Source: Planococcus maritimus (GTDB taxonomy: Bacteria; Bacillota; Bacilli; Bacillales_A; Planococcaceae). From it: DNA of 64,000 nucleotides. Below the pieces are notes generated by a model, which ran no database searches, was not told where the DNA came from, and saw only the letters and a list, made by a program, of their open reading frames with translations. The position numbers were made by a program, and so were the translations under genes. Location: assembly GCF_001592825.1 (NCBI RefSeq), contig NZ_LTZG01000001.1, positions 1-64,000 of the forward strand, read 5' to 3'. Below, in pieces: positions 16,108-23,749 of this stretch (position 1 is its first letter; each line of letters starts with the position of its first letter).

Positions 16108-17656
16108 GTTGATGAAGATATTGTCGCTGCTCCATTTGCTGTCGCCGCCCAAAATAGCCCGTCTAGTAGTCGCCATTCGTCAGAACGGGATTAACCTGAT
16201 GCTGATATTTGCACTGACGGACCAAACGAACAAAAAGAAAACGGCTTTAGTCGATAGCCGTGAAACGATCAGCTATCAGGAATTGCAGGAGCGGAGTGAA
16301 AGTCTGGCTTATCTATTAGCGGAAAAATATAGGCTGGGCAAAAATCAACGAGTGGCCTTTTTATGTCAAAATCACGCATCCCTCGTACAAGGCATTTTTG
16401 CTGTTTCGCGCTTAGGAGCGAATGTATACCTGCTAAATAATTCGATAAGCCAATTGCAGTTTGATAGAAGAGTGGAAGAATATAATTACGATTTATTGAT
16501 TTATGATCATGAATTTAGCGGTTTGATCAATAACTCGCCATACCAAAATCCTAAAATCGCCAGTGATTATGAAAACAACGAAGCCATCAGCTCGTGGCTT
16601 GACTCGTCTCTTCGTAAAAATAGAAAACTTAAGGCGTCTTCAAGCGGGAAGATCGTATTGCTGACAGGCGGGACGACCGGCAAGCCGAAACGAGTGGTCC
16701 ATCGTCCATCGCTCATAAATTTTCTTGATCCCTTTGCAGCATTGCTGGACCGTTTGCGATTGTCTCAATATAGCACTGCCTATATTGCGACACCAATTTA
16801 CCATGGCTATGGAATTGCGGTATTGTTGGCATTTTTTGCTCTCGGAAAGAAAGTGATTATCCAGGACAGCTTTGAGGTGAAACAAGCGTGCGCCTTGGTA
16901 CGGCATCATCAGGTAGAAGCTATAACGGTAGTTCCGCTTATGCTTCATAAGATGATGACGTACGACCAAGTGGCTCTCGGTTCTCTTCGCTGCATTGCCT
17001 CTGGAGGCGCGAAGCTGAATCCCGCTTTAGTGAAGGAAGTGAACGATCGACTGGGAAATGTCCTATACAATTTATACGGAACGTCGGAAGCGGGATTGAA
17101 TATCATTGCCGTACCTGAAGATTTAAACTATCATGCCAACACGATTGGAAAAGCGATCAAGGGAGGCCGATTACGGGTAACGCTTGAAGGGAAGGAAGTT
17201 GGGCAAGGCAATATCGGTCAATTATGCATCCGCAATAAGTGGTCGATGACGAACAGTCCGACCCGCTGGATTCAAACGGGCGATACTGGGTATCGAGATG
17301 CGAACGGTTATTATTTCCTATGCGGGCGAACCGATGACTTGATCATTTCAAATGGCAATAATATCTATCCAATGGAAATTGAAGCCATACTGACCGACCA
17401 CCCAAGTATTAGAGATGTTGCTATCATTGGAGTTGAGGATTGCTACAGCGGCCAAGTGCTAAGAGCTTACGTTCAGCTGGAGCACGGAAAAACATTGGCG
17501 AAAGAAGAACTAATAGACTGGTCGGGAAGGAAGTTGGCGAAATTCCAGATACCGAGAGACATCGTGTTCGTGGACGACTTGCCTTATACAGAGCTTGGGA
17601 AGTTGGATAGAAAGCAGGTTGAAACAGCTAAAAAGTATAAATATTTAGTGAATTAA
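16100..17656 (+). CDS. AMP-dependent acyl-CoA synthetase/ligase
   Basis: 518 aa from ATG 16100 (a GTG at 16088 and an ATG at 16112 are alternatives; none has an ideal site). Adenylation motifs in order: LLTGGTTGKPKRVVH (A3, P-loop), YGTSEAG (A5), TGDTGYRDANGYYFLCGRTDD (A7/A8 hinge) and a C-terminal K in YTELGKLDRKQ (A10). Full-length acyl-CoA synthetase-type enzyme, with no carrier protein domain. Overlaps the SDR gene, suggesting activation of a fatty or aromatic acid that the SDR product or precursor belongs to. Substrate not predictable from sequence alone. Confidence 0.88.
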   Translation: MLKLMKILSLLHLLSPPKIARLVVAIRQNGINLMLIFALTDQTNKKKTALVDSRETISYQELQERSESLAYLLAEKYRLGKNQRVAFLCQNHASLVQGIFAVSRLGANVYLLNNSISQLQFDRRVEEYNYDLLIYDHEFSGLINNSPYQNPKIASDYENNEAISSWLDSSLRKNRKLKASSSGKIVLLTGGTTGKPKRVVHRPSLINFLDPFAALLDRLRLSQYSTAYIATPIYHGYGIAVLLAFFALGKKVIIQDSFEVKQACALVRHHQVEAITVVPLMLHKMMTYDQVALGSLRCIASGGAKLNPALVKEVNDRLGNVLYNLYGTSEAGLNIIAVPEDLNYHANTIGKAIKGGRLRVTLEGKEVGQGNIGQLCIRNKWSMTNSPTRWIQTGDTGYRDANGYYFLCGRTDDLIISNGNNIYPMEIEAILTDHPSIRDVAIIGVEDCYSGQVLRAYVQLEHGKTLAKEELIDWSGRKLAKFQIPRDIVFVDDLPYTELGKLDRKQVETAKKYKYLVN

Positions 17657-17721
17657 AAATAAATAGAATAGCGTCCTTGTAAGCCAAGAACTGATAGATT
17701 AATGCAAAAGAGGAGGATTAG

Positions 17722-18027
17722 ATGAAGAAATATCACGGTATCTGGATGGCAAGCTTTTTGCTGGCAACTATTTTCAGTATCGGTGGACAAGGAATCGCTT
17801 ATTCTTTAAGTGAACACTTTATGCCGATTATGCCAGTTTATTACTTAACAGGAGTGACTATTTTAGGATACTTGCTTTACTTGCAAACCGCCTTTTTGCT
17901 ATTTCGTCTTCTCAAGAATAAAAATTTTACATGCAAATACTTAGAATCCATTGCGGTCTTGCTATTTATAATAGCGCTTCACGCATCTGGCTGGTCATTT
18001 TTTGTGACAGCAATGTGGTGGGGGTAG
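17722..18027 (+). CDS. Small integral membrane protein, unknown
   Basis: 101 aa with AGAGGAGGA before the ATG. Three hydrophobic segments (about 8-28, 38-60 and 74-96) leave almost no soluble part. It lies 65 bases after the ligase gene and just before a terminator, so it may be the last gene of the SDR/ligase operon. No family was recognised. Confidence 0.65.
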   Translation: MKKYHGIWMASFLLATIFSIGGQGIAYSLSEHFMPIMPVYYLTGVTILGYLLYLQTAFLLFRLLKNKNFTCKYLESIAVLLFIIALHASGWSFFVTAMWWG

Positions 18028-18079
18028 TAGTCAACTATTTTATTTATTGTTAACGACTGCGACTCAATTTAAATTATGG

Positions 18080-18115
18080 AAAGAGAGAAAGCGACAAGTG
18101 GCTTTCTCTCTTTTA
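18080..18115 (+). terminator. Terminator after the small membrane protein gene
   Basis: AAGAGAGAAAGC pairs with GCTTTCTCTCTT followed by TT. It sits between the convergent membrane protein and LacI genes. Confidence 0.75.
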
Positions 18116-18178
18116 TATTGCAATTACTTCACTTTGCTAAAATACGCCTTGCGTCGACTAATGGCCGAAGATGACGAG

Positions 18179-19141
18179 CTAGACCGTTTGTCGCTCAATC
18201 AGTTTCACGGCAATTTCTTCTTGGGAACTGATGCCCTCTTCTATGGCTTGGGCGAATAGTTTCCTTCCGATTTCAACCAACGGTATTTCAAGTGTTGTGA
18301 TGTTCATTATTTTGGCGATCGGTTGATTGTCAAAGCCTAGTAAAGCAAGCTGATCCGGCACAGCCATGTCTCGTACTTTGCAGCAGGTTAATATTCCGGC
18401 AGCTACTTGGTCACTGGAGATGAGTAGCGCAGCAGGCGGGCTTTCCATCTCCGTAATGCGGTTTAAGACGTGTTCCCCGTCCTCGAAATTAAAGCAATTG
18501 TAGAAGACAAAGTTTGGATTGAATGCCAGCTTATATTTTTGTAGAAAGTCCTGATAGGCGGTTCTTCTTAAATCGCTATTGGCTCCCATTTCTCTGCCAA
18601 GGCAGTAGCCGATTTTCCGATAGCCTTTGCTGTGCAAATACTCCAAGGCTTGAAAAAAGCTTCCGTAATGGTCGACAAAGGTCGATGATACGTTCGTTCC
18701 CCTCGTGTTTTCGCATACTACGATGGGCCCGTAAGATAAGTATTCCTCGATCAGATGCCACGGGCTGATTCTCGAACAAATAATCAACGCATCGATTTGC
18801 TTGTCCTTCAACATTGCCAAAGCTTCAAGTTCTCTATCTGTCTCGTAATTCGTTTGAAACAAGACCAATTTATAGTTTTGTCGCAATGCTTCATTGGCGA
18901 TTCCTTCGATCAACAGGCCAAAATAAGGATGGTTTGAAAAAGGCACTACCACGCCTATTAAATTCGTTTGTCCCTTGCTTAAATGAACCGCATTTATGTT
19001 CCGGTTGTAATTCGCTTGTTCCATCGCCCGTAACACGGCGGCCTTTTTATCCTCGCTGACATAGGGGTGATGATTTAACACTCGAGAGACAGTCGCGACG
19101 GATACTCCGGCCATTTGGGCGACATCTTTTATGTTTGCCAT
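18179..19141 (-). CDS. LacI-family transcriptional regulator
   Basis: 320 aa from ATG 19141, with AAAAGGTG upstream; a GTG three codons earlier overlaps that site. The LacI HTH is at the N-terminus (IKDVAQMAGVSVATVSRVLN), with hinge helix about 45-58. The periplasmic-binding-like effector domain follows (IGVVVPFSNHPYFGLLIEGI..DALIICSR..ALLISSDQVAAGIL..LLGFDNQ). It is divergent from a 50-aa membrane protein, with a perfect operator-like palindrome in the gap. Its effector is probably a sugar or related small molecule. No sugar transport or catabolic operon is attached, which is unusual. Confidence 0.92.
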   Translation of the reverse strand: MANIKDVAQMAGVSVATVSRVLNHHPYVSEDKKAAVLRAMEQANYNRNINAVHLSKGQTNLIGVVVPFSNHPYFGLLIEGIANEALRQNYKLVLFQTNYETDRELEALAMLKDKQIDALIICSRISPWHLIEEYLSYGPIVVCENTRGTNVSSTFVDHYGSFFQALEYLHSKGYRKIGYCLGREMGANSDLRRTAYQDFLQKYKLAFNPNFVFYNCFNFEDGEHVLNRITEMESPPAALLISSDQVAAGILTCCKVRDMAVPDQLALLGFDNQPIAKIMNITTLEIPLVEIGRKLFAQAIEEGISSQEEIAVKLIERQTV

Positions 19142-19175
19142 GTTTTTCACCTTTTCCTAAAAGATTTTCTTGCTC

Positions 19176-19189
19176 TGAAACGCGTTTCA
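19176..19189. promoter_or_regulatory. LacI-family operator palindrome
   Basis: TGAAACGCGTTTCA is a perfect 14-bp palindrome with the central CG typical of LacI/CcpA-family operators. It lies 34 bases before the LacI start and 39 bases before the divergent small gene, so it can control both. Confidence 0.75.
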
Positions 19190-19228
19190 TAAACTAAGCT
19201 GGGCTTATAACCAAAGGAGGAATCTTAT

Positions 19229-19381
19229 ATGGCAATTATCGTGGGGATTGGCTGGCTAATGTTGTTATGCGCTTTGATTATTTTCTTTGCAGGAGGAGCT
19301 ATTTCGCAACGCACAAAAAAAGGACTCACAAAAAACAGAAAGGATCCGTACGACTATTTATTTAATATTTACAATGAGTAA
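19229..19381 (+). CDS. 50-aa single-pass membrane protein
   Basis: ATG 19229 preceded by AAAGGAGG at ideal spacing; stop TAA 19379-19381. The peptide starts MAIIVGIGWLMLLCALIIFF, one transmembrane helix of about 25 residues, then a basic linker (SQRTKKGLTKNRKD) and an aromatic tail (PYDYLFNIYNE). The strong ribosome binding site and the operator upstream show it is a real gene. It is probably the target of the divergent LacI regulator. Small one-helix proteins of this size often accompany a transporter, but no transporter gene follows; a decayed gene does. Confidence 0.75.
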   Translation: MAIIVGIGWLMLLCALIIFFAGGAISQRTKKGLTKNRKDPYDYLFNIYNE

Positions 19382-19554
19382 GAAGTGAATGTCCTGATTA
19401 TTGAGTTCTGCAGAACAATAACTGTATCTCAGTTGTATCGCTTTATACACTTAGATTCTTACATTTCTAGCTATAATTAACAAGTTCGCTCTCAAATTCC
19501 CTCGAGCGGTACACTCTAAGTCGAGTATACGGTATGATACCCGTTTTAACATGC

Positions 19555-19683
19555 ATTATTTAAAGCCGGGATCTTGTTAAAAGGGAAGGGTTGCTCAGAG
19601 AAGAACTCTATTATAACGGAACAGTTTCAGACGAAATCATCATGGCGATTCTCCGAAGCGACTATTTAAAAGTGCAATCATGA
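19555..19683 (+). pseudogene. Remnant of a GNAT acetyltransferase gene (C-terminal end, frameshifted)
   Basis: The frame ending at TGA 19681-19683 reads LVKREGLLREELYYNGTV then SDEIIMAILRSDYLKVQS. This matches the usual C-terminus of RimJ/RimL-type GNAT enzymes (GF-x-KEG-x-LRE-x2-x-NG...D-x3-M-x-ILR). The codons before it shift frame (LFKAGI in another frame), no start or ribosome binding site exists, and a terminator follows. It looks like the tail of a broken gene. Confidence 0.5.
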
Positions 19684-19710
19684 AAGGCTATAGGCCTTTC
19701 TTTTTTATGG
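19682..19710 (+). terminator. Terminator after the GNAT remnant
   Basis: GAAAGGC/GCCTTTC hairpin and six T, directly at the stop codon of the remnant. Confidence 0.7.
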
Positions 19711-19840
19711 ATTCAAATCGAACTGAAACTTTATGGTTGCATTTTGAATCGAACGGGTTTATATTAAGTGAGGCATCAATGAATGAGGGGTCAATTAATA
19801 ATCTCTCTATACTCTATAACAGAAAAAGGAGCAATTAATC

Positions 19841-20485
19841 ATGAACACAGTACAAAAACAGAAAACAAATGACTTTAACGAAATCGTCAATGGGCGTCGT
19901 TCCATTAAACAGTACGATCCGACAGTGAAAATCAGCCGCGAGGAAATGACGGAAATGCTAGAACAAGCATCAAAAGCGCCATCTTCTATCAATATGCAGC
20001 CTTGGCGCTTTGTTGTCATCGACAGCGAAGAAGGGAAAGAAAAGCTAGCCCCATTGGCATCTTTCAATTTGGATAAAGTGATGAGCGCATCGGCTGTAAT
20101 CGCTGTATTCGGTGACCGCAACAACATCGAATATGCTGAAGAAATTTACGGAAAATCTGTCGAGCTTGGCTATATGCCAGAAGACGTGAAAGATTTCCAG
20201 CTTGGATACTTCAAGCCTTTGTATGAAGGCATGTCCGATGAGCAAATGAAAGATATCGTCATGTTGGACTCAGGTCTCGTGTCGATGCAATTGATGCTAG
20301 TTGCACGTGCATATGGCTATGACACAAACCCAATCGGCGGATACGACAAAGAAAAAATCGCTGAAACATTCGGTCTGGATAAAGAGCGTTATTTACCGGT
20401 CATGCTGATCACCATCGGTAAAGCTGCGAATGAAGGCTTCCAGTCTTACCGCTTGCCGGTCGACACGATCACGACTTGGAGCTAA
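19841..20485 (+). CDS. Nitroreductase family protein
   Basis: 214 aa, AAAAGGAG 9 bases before the ATG. The N-terminal VNGRRSIKQYDP and the FMN-binding ASKAPSSINMQPWRFVVI (about 45-62) are the nitroreductase signatures. The C-terminal IGGYDKEKIAETFGL..YLPVMLITIGK completes the fold. It is an FMN-dependent NAD(P)H oxidoreductase acting on quinones or nitroaromatics. Followed by a MarR regulator and a small monooxygenase in the same direction, so probably part of a quinone or electrophile stress response. Confidence 0.9.
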   Translation: MNTVQKQKTNDFNEIVNGRRSIKQYDPTVKISREEMTEMLEQASKAPSSINMQPWRFVVIDSEEGKEKLAPLASFNLDKVMSASAVIAVFGDRNNIEYAEEIYGKSVELGYMPEDVKDFQLGYFKPLYEGMSDEQMKDIVMLDSGLVSMQLMLVARAYGYDTNPIGGYDKEKIAETFGLDKERYLPVMLITIGKAANEGFQSYRLPVDTITTWS

Positions 20486-20525
20486 TCGGGCCATATCTTG
20501 AAAAATATGGATTTATGTATTATAT

Positions 20526-20537
20526 TTGACTGGTCAA
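20526..20537. promoter_or_regulatory. Candidate MarR operator
   Basis: TTGACTGGTCAA is a perfect inverted repeat 56 bases before the MarR gene start. MarR-type regulators often bind such short palindromes next to their own gene. A partial copy (GGGTCAATTA) occurs before the nitroreductase gene near 19789. Suggestive only. Confidence 0.35.
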
Positions 20538-20592
20538 TGAGTAGTGGGCACAGCTATCAATTGACTCCATCCATCATTTAGGAGGTCTTTCT

Positions 20593-21021
20593 ATGCCGTG
20601 TTCATTTTCCAAGCAGGAACAAGTGCTGCACCAGTTCAAGGGCCTGACCAATCAAATCAGCCCGAAGTTCGAGCGATGCACGGGCATCAGTGCATCGCGC
20701 TATGAATTATTGTCCCAACTCTACAAAGTAGATGAAATCAACCAGTCGACGCTGCAAAAATTGGTTAATATCGATGGCGCTGCGATTACCCGCCATTTGA
20801 AACAATTAGAAGCGAGCGGCATGGTCATAAAGCGCCGAAATCCAGAAGACAACCGCGTGATTTTCGTCAGCCTCACCGATGAAGGCCGTGAGCGCATCAT
20901 CGAATACCGAAAAGAAAATACAGGATTCGTAAAGCAAATGCTTCACGATTTCACTACTGAAGAAGTCGATGCGCTGAGTGATATGCTCCAGCGCATGCAA
21001 GACAATATCGTTGATTATTAA
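20593..21021 (+). CDS. MarR-family transcriptional regulator
   Basis: 142 aa, AGGAGG at good spacing. The winged helix is at about 50-100: INQSTLQKLVNIDGAAITRHLKQLEASGMV, then the wing RRNPEDNRVIFVSLTDEGR. Two cysteines (C3 and C27) are near the N-terminus. The latter (FERCTGIS) sits about where OhrR/HypR/YodB-type regulators hold a redox sensor, so a role in sensing electrophiles or oxidants is possible. It lies between nitroreductase and monooxygenase genes. Confidence 0.88.
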   Translation: MPCSFSKQEQVLHQFKGLTNQISPKFERCTGISASRYELLSQLYKVDEINQSTLQKLVNIDGAAITRHLKQLEASGMVIKRRNPEDNRVIFVSLTDEGRERIIEYRKENTGFVKQMLHDFTTEEVDALSDMLQRMQDNIVDY

Positions 21022-21050
21022 CAATACAAATTGAAGGATGGCGAAACCAA

Positions 21051-21347
21051 ATGATGATTATCCATGCACATTTACAAGTAAAACCCGACCAAGAACAAGC
21101 ATTTTTAGATGAAGGCAAAACGCTGATTGAAGCGTCGCGCCAAGAACCAGGCAATGTTCAATACGATTTGATGAAATCGGTTGAAAAAGAAGGCCATTAT
21201 ACAATGGTCGAAGTGTGGAAAGATGCACAAGCAATCGAAGCTCACAACACGAGCGAACATTTCGTGGCGTTTTCTAAAAAAGCGGCTGGATTCATGAGCG
21301 CGCCAATGGAACTCAAAGTCTATAGCGGCGAAGCTGTCCCGATGTAA
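21051..21347 (+). CDS. Antibiotic biosynthesis monooxygenase (ABM) / quinol monooxygenase-like
   Basis: 98 aa, a single ABM ferredoxin-like domain: IHAHLQVKPDQEQAFLDEGKTLIEASRQEPGNVQYDLMKS...YTMVEVWKDAQAIEAHNTSEHFVAF. The conserved EW/EVW-K and H-x-S-x-HF are present. Family members dimerise and oxidise quinols or degrade reactive aromatic compounds without cofactors (YgiN type). It begins 29 bases after the MarR gene and is likely cotranscribed. Confidence 0.85.
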   Translation: MMIIHAHLQVKPDQEQAFLDEGKTLIEASRQEPGNVQYDLMKSVEKEGHYTMVEVWKDAQAIEAHNTSEHFVAFSKKAAGFMSAPMELKVYSGEAVPM

Positions 21348-21449
21348 GAATGTCTTGTTCGTTTGGTCATGATGCCGGATAGGGCTTGAACAAATCAGGC
21401 ACTTGTGACAAGATAGACTTTGAAAGACAAATGTTAATTTCATAAAACA

Positions 21450-21545
21450 CATGTGGGGGAATCGGTGTTGCCGATTGAGAGAATATCCGTGAGGTATTGA
21501 CCCTTGGAACCTGAACTGGCTAATACCAGCGGAGGGAACATATTC
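21450..21545 (+). ncRNA. TPP riboswitch (THI element)
   Basis: The conserved THI-box parts occur in order: GGGG followed by a P2/P3 stem, CCGATTGAGAG (CUGAGA type), ACCCTTGGAACCTGAACTGG, TAATACCAGCGGAGGGAA. This is the aptamer that binds thiamine pyrophosphate. A terminator follows at 21571, and then the transport operon, so TPP should shut the operon off by attenuation. Confidence 0.93.
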
Positions 21546-21570
21546 AAATCGGTCTATTCTGCGATGATAT

Positions 21571-21606
21571 GCGCCCAAGGTTTCTAAACCTTGGGCGCTT
21601 TTTTAT
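21571..21606 (+). terminator. Riboswitch-controlled terminator
   Basis: GCGCCCAAGGTTT pairs with AAACCTTGGGCGC followed by TTTTTT, 25 bases after the TPP aptamer and 76 before the first gene. Confidence 0.9.
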
Positions 21607-21681
21607 ATCTGCAATTGGATATGTCCCCTGACTCAGCTCCTGAAATCGTCTTTTATGAGTAATCTAGAGGGGGAAAACAAC

Positions 21682-22689
21682 ATGAAGAAATGGACAATTG
21701 CCATCGCACCGGTATTGCTGATGGCCGCCTGCACAGACGAAGCGGAAAATACAGGCAGCGATGTGGCGAATGAACAGCAGGAACTAAAAGAAATAACGAT
21801 GGTCTTGGATTGGACGCCAAATACCAACCATACCGGATTGTATGTAGCCCAGGAAAAAGGCTATTTTGAAGAGCAGGGGCTTGATGTGGAAATTATCTTG
21901 CCCGGCGAAGCAGGCGCCAATCAATTGGTCGCCTCCAATCAGGCGGAATTCGGCATCGGGGCACAGGAAAGTTTAACTGAAGCGAGAGTCCAGGACATTC
22001 CGATTGTCTCAATCGCTGCGCTCATCCAGCACAATACTTCCGGCTTTGCCTCTCCAATAGACAAAGGCATCGAGTCCCCGGGCGATTACGAAGGGAAAAC
22101 CTACGGCGGATGGGGAGCGCCGGTCGAAAAGGCTGTACTTGGATCCATCATGGAGCAGGAAGGGGCCGATGTAGAACAAGTCGACATCGTCAATATCGGC
22201 AATAGCGACTTTTTCACGGCCGTCGAACGCGACATCGATTTTGCGTGGATCTATTATGGCTGGACAGGCATTGAAGCCGAATTGCGCGGCGATGAATTGA
22301 ATATGCAGTATTTAACGGATTACTCGGACAAACTGGATTATTATACCCCAATCCTAATGACGAACGAAAACATGATCGCAGAAGATCCAGAAACGGTTCG
22401 GGCATTCACGGAAGCAGTGTCTCAAGGCTATGAATTCGCCATCGATGAGCCGGAACAAGCAGCGGACATCTTGATCGAGGCGGTGCCGGACTTGGACCCG
22501 GAATTGGTCAAGGCAAGCCAGGAATGGCTATCGCCAAAATATCAGGACGACTCCCCGCAATTCGGCCAGCAACAAGAACAAGTATGGGCAGACTATGCTG
22601 AATGGATGTTGGATAACGGTTTGCTCGATAAGGAACTGGATGTCGAAAAGGCTTTCACCAATGAATTTTTACCTGAGGAGGAAAACTGA
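21682..22689 (+). CDS. thiY: Thiamine-precursor (HMP-type) ABC transporter substrate-binding lipoprotein
   Basis: 335 aa from ATG 21682, with GAGGGGG upstream. The lipobox LMAAC gives a lipid-anchored binding protein. The mature part belongs to the NMT1/THI5-like family: ITMVLDWTPNTNHTGLYVAQEKGYF, then LPGEAGANQLVASNQAEFGIG and YGGWGAPVEK. This family (ThiY) binds formylaminopyrimidine or HMP precursors of thiamine. Riboswitch upstream and permease/ATPase downstream support the assignment. The exact pyrimidine bound is not shown. Confidence 0.9.
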   Translation: MKKWTIAIAPVLLMAACTDEAENTGSDVANEQQELKEITMVLDWTPNTNHTGLYVAQEKGYFEEQGLDVEIILPGEAGANQLVASNQAEFGIGAQESLTEARVQDIPIVSIAALIQHNTSGFASPIDKGIESPGDYEGKTYGGWGAPVEKAVLGSIMEQEGADVEQVDIVNIGNSDFFTAVERDIDFAWIYYGWTGIEAELRGDELNMQYLTDYSDKLDYYTPILMTNENMIAEDPETVRAFTEAVSQGYEFAIDEPEQAADILIEAVPDLDPELVKASQEWLSPKYQDDSPQFGQQQEQVWADYAEWMLDNGLLDKELDVEKAFTNEFLPEEEN

Positions 22690-22982
22690 TGGGCAACGCA
22701 TTACTAAGCATTCAAATCATTCCGAAAACAAGAAATGGGGAAGACGTTATTCCGTACGTGGATAAAGCGATCGCCGTTATTGCAAAATCAGGCGTGCCTT
22801 ACCAAGTCAACCCGCTCGAGACAACGATGGAAGGCGATTTGGCCCATTTGTTTTCAATCGTCGAAGAAATGAACCAAGTGATGATCGAAAACGGCAGCCC
22901 AAACGTCATCTCCCAGATCAAGGTGCTGTATCAGCCGAGCGGCGCATCGATGGATAAATTGACGGAGAAGTACCGGCCGTGA
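22689..22982 (+). CDS. Thiamine-binding domain protein (MTH1187/YkoF type)
   Basis: 97 aa, overlapping the previous stop codon by one base, with GAGGAG upstream. Sequence LSIQIIPKTRNGEDVIPYVDKAI..I.KSGVPYQVNPLETTMEGDLAHLFSIVEEMN matches the small thiamine-binding ferredoxin-like family, which binds the HMP part of thiamine. Cytoplasmic. Position inside the transport operon suggests it captures or buffers the imported precursor. Confidence 0.85.
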   Translation: MGNALLSIQIIPKTRNGEDVIPYVDKAIAVIAKSGVPYQVNPLETTMEGDLAHLFSIVEEMNQVMIENGSPNVISQIKVLYQPSGASMDKLTEKYRP

Positions 22983-23749
22983 TAATAGTGAAAAAAGGAT
23001 GGAGACCGGTTCTGGTCCTCATCCTTTTGTTGATCATTTGGCAAGTGCTGGTGCCGCTTTTGGACATACCGGCTTGGCTGCTGCCGACGCCTGAACAAAT
23101 CGGACTCGAAGTAATCAACAGTTGGCCTAATTACAGCGGCCATTTAGCGGCGACGATCCGTTTGTCTATACTCGGTTTGATTATTGGATCGTCGGTAGGA
23201 CTTGGCGTCGCGATGGTTCTCCATTTAGTTCCGAAACTGAGGGAGACTTTTTATCCTCTATTGATTTTATCGCAAAACATTCCAATCATCGTCTTGGCAC
23301 CGCTATTGGTCATTTGGTTCGGTTTCGGCGTCGTGCCAAAATTGATCATTATCATACTCGTGTGCTTTTTTCCGATCACCATTGCAGCACTTGATGGATT
23401 TCGGCAGACAACTAGCGAATTGCTTCATTATATGAAAATGGCAGGAGCTGATAGACGGCAGATTTTTTGGAAACTGGAATGGCCGCATGCGATGCCGTCT
23501 ATTTTTTCTGGCTTGAAAATTGCAGCGACCTACAGCGTTATGGGCGCTGTCATTTCAGAATGGCTTGGGGCGCAAGAAGGGATTGGCGTTTATATGACGC
23601 TTGCTTCTTCGTCGTTCCGGACTACGCAAGTATTTGTCGCGATCTTCTTGATTATGTGTTTGAGCATGGTGTTTTTCGCAGCGATCGTGTTGCTCGAAAA
23701 GCGGTTCATCCGCTGGAACGCAAACGGGGGAGGAGATTCGAATGGCTGA
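22979..23749 (+). CDS. thiX: Thiamine-precursor ABC transporter permease
   Basis: 256 aa, GTG start overlapping the previous stop by four bases. Six hydrophobic segments and the inner-membrane permease signature near 150-190 (AGADRRQIFWKLEWPHAMPSIFSGLKIAATYSV), the EAA loop that docks onto the ATPase. Belongs to the SsuC/TauC/ThiX group. Overlaps the ATPase gene by eight bases. Confidence 0.9.
   Translation: MIIVKKGWRPVLVLILLLIIWQVLVPLLDIPAWLLPTPEQIGLEVINSWPNYSGHLAATIRLSILGLIIGSSVGLGVAMVLHLVPKLRETFYPLLILSQNIPIIVLAPLLVIWFGFGVVPKLIIIILVCFFPITIAALDGFRQTTSELLHYMKMAGADRRQIFWKLEWPHAMPSIFSGLKIAATYSVMGAVISEWLGAQEGIGVYMTLASSSFRTTQVFVAIFLIMCLSMVFFAAIVLLEKRFIRWNANGGGDSNG

Noticed and set aside
18047..18259. 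70-aa plus-strand ORF after the small membrane protein
   Set aside because: It covers the terminator and the end of the LacI gene, and has no ribosome binding site.
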